From: Alicyclobacillus sp. SO9
Lineage (GTDB): Bacteria > Bacillota > Bacilli > Alicyclobacillales > Alicyclobacillaceae
NCBI RefSeq assembly: GCF_016406125.1
Contig: NZ_CP066340.1
Span: 1 to 64,000, forward strand
DNA length: 64,000 nt
Direction: 5' to 3'
A program made the translations under genes and the position numbers. This document shows positions 59,482 to 64,000 of the stretch, one piece after another (the first letter of the stretch is position 1; the number at the start of each line of letters is the position of its first letter). The notes beneath the pieces were generated by a model. That model was not told the origin of the DNA. It made no database searches and saw only the letters and a program-made list of their open reading frames with translations.

Positions 59482-59712
59482 TTCCATCAGAAAACAATAT
59501 CAGTGTAACATGACTGTAATAGAAGGTTCTTATACTCTAAATCAGTAAGTGAGTTCGCTCACATTTGACCCCCTTATGAAAATATATATTACGTTTACGC
59601 CGCCTTCATGGGCGGCTATTTTATTGGCGCAGCAGATAAGCAGGTTACAAAGGGTGATAACACTTCAGGTGAGTCCAGCTTTGGATCCTCCTCTTCTATC
59701 GTTGATGGAACT
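59389..59712 (+). repeat. 42-bp diverged direct repeat
   Basis: 59389-59430 and 59671-59712 both begin GAGTCCAGCTTTGGATCC and end ATGGAACT, with five differences. The translations are ESSFGSTCSIAYGT and ESSFGSSSSIVDGT. Probably duplicated fragments of a lost gene. Confidence 0.6.
59597..59621 (+). terminator. Small terminator
   Basis: GCCGCC and GGCGGC pair around TTCATG, followed by TATTTTATT. Confidence 0.5.
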
Positions 59713-59778
59713 CTACGCAATTTGCGTATGGTCGCGAGGAGAGAATTTAACCGTGGACAAATTGACGATGGTTGCATC

Positions 59779-59798
59779 AAAAAAGGACCCGAAGGTCC
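59779..59798 (-). terminator. Minus-strand terminator with TTCG loop
   Basis: Minus strand GGACC-TTCG-GGTCC followed by TTTTTT: compact and stable. It lies 19 bases after the stop of the small membrane peptide at 59817. Confidence 0.8.
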
Positions 59799-59816
59799 CG
59801 TGATGCACAATATATG

Positions 59817-59918
59817 TCACTGGCCAAACTCCGCTTTAATCCGGCTTGTTGCACCTCTAATTCCATTAAAGAGAACAATGCCGGATAGGATTGCTGCAAA
59901 CGCCATGATCATCTGCAT
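59817..59918 (-). CDS. Small hydrophobic membrane peptide
   Basis: 33 aa: MQMIMAFAAILSGIVLFNGI followed by RGATSRIKAEFGQ, one membrane helix with a basic end. Ribosome site weak (GATAGAAG). The neat terminator right after supports a real transcript. Could be a type I toxin-like or small accessory membrane peptide. Confidence 0.45.
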   Translation of the reverse strand: MQMIMAFAAILSGIVLFNGIRGATSRIKAEFGQ

Positions 59919-60042
59919 CTTCTATCACGCCCCAATGTTCTGTTCTAGCAGACGCCCCACCTTCGCATACTGCCGCGATGACCACAGATGTCATCTCACC
60001 TATCCATGTAAGTCCCTTTTTGGAAGAATTAAGGATTAAAGA

Positions 60043-60070
60043 AGAGAGACCTACACTAGGTCTCTCTTTT
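60043..60070. terminator. Strong bidirectional terminator
   Basis: AGAGAGACCT (60043-60052) and AGGTCTCTCT (60058-60067) pair with a five-base loop, then TTTT. Confidence 0.82.
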
Positions 60071-60233
60071 GTACACAGTCACAGTGAAAATGTGTTGTTT
60101 ACGATGAATATGACTATCGATAAAGGGTGATCTGACGGACTATGAGGTAGATCTAAGGCTATTTGTGGTGGAACCACGGTTATTTTCTGGATCGAATTTG
60201 GGATCTCCAGAAATATAGTCGGAGGTGATAAAA

Positions 60234-60326
60234 ATGCACATTGTTATTAATGTGGCTTCTCTGACAATATTGTTTCACCACATCACTATTGTTGTGACGA
60301 TTTGCAGACCATCCAAGAAGAAGTAA
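60234..60326 (+). CDS. Small hydrophobic peptide, possible type I toxin
   Basis: 30 aa: MHIVINVASLTILFHHITIV then VTICRPSKKK. One hydrophobic helix and a Lys-rich tail, the usual shape of small membrane toxins. GGAGGTGATAAAA gives an excellent ribosome site. No antisense RNA is obvious by eye. Confidence 0.5.
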   Translation: MHIVINVASLTILFHHITIVVTICRPSKKK

Positions 60327-60797
60327 TTAGCAATAATTGAACTGTTTGTTTTCCGCAAGTTAAAAATGCAGAGAAACGCGGCGTTAGAATTCCCAGTAAT
60401 AAAACGCTATATCTATCTGTGCTAAGGAAGTTGCTTGAGATGGAGCCTCTGCGATCGTATATAGGTTGGAAGGACTCACGGCTTCAGAAACTCAGAGGCT
60501 ATCACGCTCGCGCCTCCCTATCAAGCGCGCGTAAAATCGGGAAATACGCTGCCGCATTTCTCTGCAAATCATAAATGTTTTTTCTTCATGGGTGGATACG
60601 CAGGATTATGACATCGTTTGTAATCCTTTTGAGCACTTGTTTATCGGAGCCATACTCTCGATGGGATTTAATATTGCTCATTTAGGTGTAGGACTTGCAA
60701 AAGACCCCAATCCCTAGCGCAAAATCTTCTCCTTCTCATTCGCCTGCGTAAGTTGATCAGTCAACGGATCATCGTTACAAATCAAGGAAAATCGTCG
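60327..60797. other. Gene-poor region with IR-flanked segment
   Basis: No confident gene. TGCAGAGAAACGCGGC (60367-60382) and GCCGCATTTCTCTGCA (60551-60566) are inverted copies bounding 200 bp, like a miniature element. A 41-codon frame from GTG 60592 (VCNPFEHLFIGAILSMGF) lacks a ribosome site. Confidence 0.45.
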
Positions 60798-60989
60798 TCA
60801 CATTTGCGATATCCGGTATCGAACGCTTGTCCTATCAGGTGTAACCATCCAGGCGTCCTCTCGGCTAATGGACTCAATCTGCACTCTGCTTCTTTTCGCA
60901 AACTTCTGGATGGCCGCTTCAAGTTCTTCTGTTATCGGCAGCGTATAAACCGTTGGATCGCTGTAGACCTGGTAGAACGAGTAGCGCAT
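60798..60989 (-). CDS. Small unknown protein
   Basis: 63 aa from ATG 60989 with AGAGGGAATCCT upstream: MRYSFYQVYSDPTVYTLP, a helix ELEAAIQKFAKRSRVQIES and a beta C-terminus. No family recognised. Confidence 0.6.
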   Translation of the reverse strand: MRYSFYQVYSDPTVYTLPITEELEAAIQKFAKRSRVQIESISREDAWMVTPDRTSVRYRISQM

Positions 60990-61167
60990 AGGATTCCCTC
61001 TTTCACAAGCGCATGGTATCGCGTCCCAACAATAGCGCAATCTTTCTATTCCATTCAACTGCGTTCAATTGCATGTATAATGCAAAGGCTTTTAGGGTGG
61101 AGTAGAATAATGGATATTGTGGTAAAGGGTGTTTTAGACGTAGGAATATAGAGAGGGATAATGGCCT

Positions 61168-62202
61168 TTGAATAAAATTGTTATGGGAATAGTTGTTACT
61201 TGTACATTGGGTCTATCGTTGGGGCTGTCCGGTTGTGATCCTTTAAGTTCACAGGTATCTAAGACAACAGCCGCTAACCTCCCGGCCGGCTATAAAACAA
61301 AACCAATGGTCTCAAAGGATTTGGGAGGGCAGCTATTCCTTGGCGTGTTCCGTCCTTCCAAGGGAGGGAATGCAGACACATTGATCGCTGCAATTTACAA
61401 AAAAGGTAAAAAAGGTCCTAGTATCTTGTCGTCACAAGATTTACCTCAGACCGGTTTTTCAGACGGAACCCCAACTCTAAAAACATATAGTTTCAATGGG
61501 TTTAAAATGCCTGTTGTACTTTGTGCATTAGGGGGAATGGCCCCAAGCAATCCCTATTCTGCAGACGTTTTTGTTGACTCTAATGGACACGTGTTTTCAG
61601 ATGGCTCATATACGATGGGCACCTATTCGGGGATGAAATCGATTAGTTCGAAAATGGCTAAAGCAGTTCAACCAATCAGTGACCCCGGTTCAATGCAAGG
61701 GATTGCGCTTTTTGACGGAACAAGCGCAAGGCTTCTTCGATACAGTCCTAAAAATCACTTAGCAATGACAGATTCGATTAAACAACAAAGCCAACTTATA
61801 CCACTTGAAGAAAGTAACTCTCCTTACATAGAGGTCTCTTTAACTTTGAACGCCAACGGAGCTCCATCCTCGATATCGGATGTATTAGGGACTTTTCAAA
61901 ATCAGTCCAAGGATCCAACTACAGGGCTGACAACCATTACAGTGAAATCAGGTACGTCTGTAGCCATTAATACCGAAAGTATGTTAAATGCTACGATTTA
62001 TAACGATCTACAAGGCCCCGGGGGCATCAGCAATGTTGTAGGCAACAGGGCTGTAGGTAGATTTTTGCAGGGGCAATTCATAGCCGAAACAGATATTCAA
62101 TCATCACTTAAAACAGGACCGCTTAAGCCTGGAGAATATCGATTCTTAGTAGAGAACAATAGGGATAGTTCATTTATACAATTTATCGTACATGTAGAAT
62201 AA
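61168..62202 (+). CDS. Lipoprotein of unknown function
   Basis: 344 aa from TTG 61168. Signal peptide with lipobox LGLSGC (Cys at residue 23) places it on the outer face of the membrane. The mature part is beta-rich, with a C-terminal strand pattern like a regulatory Ig-type fold (KPGEYRFLVENNRDSSFIQF). No named family. Ribosome site GAGAGGGATAATGG is moderate. Confidence 0.75.
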   Translation: MNKIVMGIVVTCTLGLSLGLSGCDPLSSQVSKTTAANLPAGYKTKPMVSKDLGGQLFLGVFRPSKGGNADTLIAAIYKKGKKGPSILSSQDLPQTGFSDGTPTLKTYSFNGFKMPVVLCALGGMAPSNPYSADVFVDSNGHVFSDGSYTMGTYSGMKSISSKMAKAVQPISDPGSMQGIALFDGTSARLLRYSPKNHLAMTDSIKQQSQLIPLEESNSPYIEVSLTLNANGAPSSISDVLGTFQNQSKDPTTGLTTITVKSGTSVAINTESMLNATIYNDLQGPGGISNVVGNRAVGRFLQGQFIAETDIQSSLKTGPLKPGEYRFLVENNRDSSFIQFIVHVE

Positions 62203-62234
62203 TCGACACCATTCAATTGCATGAATCGGTTAAC

Positions 62235-62262
62235 TTGTTTAACGCCCTAAAGAGCGTTAATT
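62235..62262 (+). terminator. Hairpin between lipoprotein and next gene
   Basis: AACGC-CCTAAAGA-GCGTT with AATTG after it; weak, no long T run. Confidence 0.35.
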
Positions 62263-62279
62263 GAGACAAGGACGGATGC

Positions 62280-62687
62280 ATGATGCAAAAGTACAGTTGG
62301 AAACTAGGGTTAGGAACATTCATCGTATTGGCCTCCTTTTTTTATTGGTACGACCATCGTCCTCAAAGATTCGAGCAGCGGTTTCTTAACTTTATCCCCA
62401 AAAATGAAATTGGTGCGCCTCACAACATGAAGTACCTTGTCGAACATGATGCGGGCGATGGAGGCTATTATAAGTCCAACGAACTACCTGGAAAAATCGT
62501 TGTCACACCAGGTTCGAACGGAAGTCACCTGATTAATTGGACGCTCCCTTCTCCCACCCTCGGGAAAATCACCTATAAATTCGAGCTTGAGAAAAATGGA
62601 TTTCTTACCGCTAAAAACACATGGTCAAATCAACTCATGGGCAAGTATATTCCTTCTAGCGCTATTCCTACCAATTCCGCGTCCTAA
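62280..62687 (+). CDS. Membrane-anchored extracytoplasmic protein
   Basis: 135 aa. One N-terminal helix (LGLGTFIVLASFFYWY) then a soluble domain with HDAGDGGYYKSNELPGKIVV. ATG 62280 or 62283. Follows the lipoprotein gene; both may act at the cell surface. Function unknown. Confidence 0.65.
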   Translation: MMQKYSWKLGLGTFIVLASFFYWYDHRPQRFEQRFLNFIPKNEIGAPHNMKYLVEHDAGDGGYYKSNELPGKIVVTPGSNGSHLINWTLPSPTLGKITYKFELEKNGFLTAKNTWSNQLMGKYIPSSAIPTNSAS

Positions 62688-63015
62688 TCATGGTGTCTTC
62701 AATTTTGGACTGAAAAAATAAGATTGGGGAACCGCAATAGATTCAGTTTTTCCACTTCATGTATCATATGGTCAAGCACTGCACTGTGTGTACCTTATGT
62801 ACTCCGATGTAACCGAAATCCTCATGAAATCGCACATCCGACTATTCCGACACCCCCTATGGGGGCGCGCAGCTTCTTGGTCATCCTTACTATTTGGACG
62901 GTCTTATGGAGGTTGCACGATGTTTAACAAGGTAAATAACATTGTAAAACAACCCGCATAAGCATATAGTTAATTATAAGGTAAATAACATTGTTTATAG
63001 AATGGAGAACAGCAC
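62688..63015. other. Regulatory spacer with 17-bp direct repeats
   Basis: AAGGTAAATAACATTGT occurs exactly at 62929-62945 and 62978-62994, upstream of a ribbon-helix-helix gene that probably binds it. A 13-codon frame (MFNKVNNIVKQPA, 62920-62961) with GGAGGTTGCACG upstream overlaps the first copy and could be a leader peptide. Confidence 0.6.
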
Positions 63016-63384
63016 ATGCCACGTCCAAAGAAAGATGTTGCGGATCGTCGTGACAACCGAGTCACGGTTTATCTGTCAGATAGCGAACATGCAGCCTTGA
63101 AAGATGTTGCTGAACGCGAAGAACGCAGTATGACACAGGTGCTAACGCAGGCATTAAGAGATTGGCTGATGCGGCTCTTAGAACCGCCTGAGAGCCTTCG
63201 TAAAGCGCGCATGGAGAAGATTATGGAGGAACAATCGCTAACCGTACGCGGTTATATGTGTTCCCGTGGACATGTCTGGTGGGTTGATTGGATTGAACCT
63301 ATGGATCCAAGACGGTGCCCAATGTGTGGCTCTCAGGAAAACCTTCGGAAGACATGGAGCGGAACTGTAAAACGTGGAATCTAA
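63016..63384 (+). CDS. RHH DNA-binding protein fused to zinc ribbon
   Basis: 122 aa. N-terminal CopG/MetJ-type ribbon-helix-helix (NRVTVYLSDSEHAALKDVAE, then RSMTQVLTQALRDWL) joined to a C-terminal zinc ribbon (MC-SRGHVW, then RCPMCGSQEN). The fusion is unusual. The exact 17-bp repeats upstream are likely operator sites. GGAGAACAGCAC precedes the ATG. Confidence 0.8.
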   Translation: MPRPKKDVADRRDNRVTVYLSDSEHAALKDVAEREERSMTQVLTQALRDWLMRLLEPPESLRKARMEKIMEEQSLTVRGYMCSRGHVWWVDWIEPMDPRRCPMCGSQENLRKTWSGTVKRGI

Positions 63385-63514
63385 GTGGCGAAAGGGATGT
63401 GCAACGGCTGATTGAAATTAATGATGCATATCGGACAATTACGGAGAAAAGCGAATGAAAATACAGGGTTTCTCTAATGATTTAGGTGAATCTGAGAGCC
63501 AAAGGAGTTGCAGC

Positions 63515-64000
63515 ATGGGCGGATATGGATCAGGATACCGAGGCAATAGTCGAAGGACAACAGGAGAGTGTCTCTCCATCGACGTGAACCGGTTTAATCG
63601 TGCGAACGTGTTACAGGACGGCATTGGCTTTGTTTGGGGGTGGAAGGCTCCACGCACACCAAAATTGACTGTCACAGTGAGTGGCGACGAATTGACGTTA
63701 GAATACGATACTCATATACGTGGCGTGAAGGAGTCTGTAAAGGAAACCGTCGCTATCAGTCATACCATTTGCAACTATGGAGGGGGCAGGCCGTGGTTCA
63801 AATGCCCTGGATGTTTTTCACGTGTAGGCAAACTGTATTTACATGATGGCGCATTTCGTTGTCGAGAATGCCACAACCTCACCTATCAAAGCTGCCAGGC
63901 CACGCACGACCCAACTAGAGAGACGATGGAAGGTGTCAAACGTATCCGGCGCAAGATGGGCGCGGAAGGAGATATGATTTATCCAAATGCACCGACACCC
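63515..64000 (+). CDS. Zinc-ribbon protein (MGGYGSG type), partial
   Basis: Runs off the window end; 162 codons visible. AAAGGAG at 63501-63507 precedes ATG 63515; an in-frame ATG at 63455 also exists. The start MGGYGSGYRGNSRRTTGECL and the pair FKCPGCFSRVGKLYL / FRCRECHNLTYQSCQA are typical of a plasmid and phage family with a conserved GYGSG start and two CxxC zinc ribbons. Function of the family is unknown. Confidence 0.85.
   Translation, partial: MGGYGSGYRGNSRRTTGECLSIDVNRFNRANVLQDGIGFVWGWKAPRTPKLTVTVSGDELTLEYDTHIRGVKESVKETVAISHTICNYGGGRPWFKCPGCFSRVGKLYLHDGAFRCRECHNLTYQSCQATHDPTRETMEGVKRIRRKMGAEGDMIYPNAPTP

Noticed and set aside
59549-60039. Two overlapping plus-strand frames (84 and 143 codons)
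   Set aside because: They cross a minus-strand terminator and repeats and lack ribosome sites; the small minus-strand peptide explains the region better.
60753-61151. 132-codon plus-strand frame
   Set aside because: Antisense to the 63-aa gene at 60798-60989, which has a good ribosome site.
62724-62927. 67-codon frame before the RHH gene
   Set aside because: No ribosome site and Cys/Pro-rich random composition; the region looks regulatory.

Overview
The window is a large, mosaic accessory replicon, most likely a plasmid, from a Gram-positive bacterium of the Bacilli. Support: strong AGGAGG-type ribosome sites, many TTG and GTG starts, DnaI/DnaC-type helicase loading, CadC-type ArsR repressors and Tn4430/TnXO1-like Tn3 biology. 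The density of arsenic and heavy-metal genes would suit an acidophilic or metal-exposed host such as Alicyclobacillaceae; that genus-level guess is inference. I saw no rRNA, tRNA, relaxase or ordinary housekeeping genes.

Layout. 1-6493: a partition pair (ParA plus a ribbon-helix-helix partner) and a replication block: RepO-like initiator with iterons inside its gene, a putative antisense RNA in its leader, a DnaI-like loader, DUF3102-like and ORF6C-like proteins. 6494-26556: a complete 20-kb Tn3-family transposon with about 80-bp inverted repeats and a 5-bp target duplication (AAGAA), inserted in a small ORF that can be rejoined exactly. It carries tnpA, a short TnpI-like tyrosine recombinase, YnfA, a CopZ-like chaperone, two ArsR/CDF metal efflux pairs, older debris (a tnpA fragment, a frameshifted arsR, an IS1380 element) and a long arsenic operon. 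In order this is: flavoprotein, Cys-rich CMD protein, arsD, arsA1, arsA2, DsrE-like, FmdE-like, arsR, arsB, arsC1, arsC2, trxB and a Cys-rich small protein. 26602-30995: small genes leading into an orphan tail-like set (tape-measure-like, Dit-like baseplate, head-morphogenesis-like C-terminus).

30996-50913: two phage-type regulators, an NYN protein, a second replication gene (primase-like Rep) preceded by a rho-independent attenuator and a convergent antisense RNA, a retropepsin-like protease pair, an integrase, secreted proteins, a structured non-coding tract, remnants of a second related Tn3 element and of IS66, and an actin-type ParM/ParR partition system. 50914-64000: an IS1634-type element inside a membrane-protein gene, a DUF2971/DUF6338 pair, an IS21 element inside a 51-codon gene, a truncated Rha gene, small hydrophobic peptides, lipoproteins, and a ribbon-helix-helix/zinc protein followed by a partial zinc-ribbon protein running off the end.

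Two replication modules and two partition modules in one 64-kb stretch suggest a cointegrate of two plasmids. All four complete mobile elements have intact target duplications. Three of them interrupt genes that become open again when the insert and one duplication copy are removed, so these insertions are recent. The transposon appears to be a metal-resistance island: arsenate is reduced (ArsC with TrxB), arsenite is passed by ArsD to the split ArsA pump and ArsB, and the two CDF systems export divalent metals.
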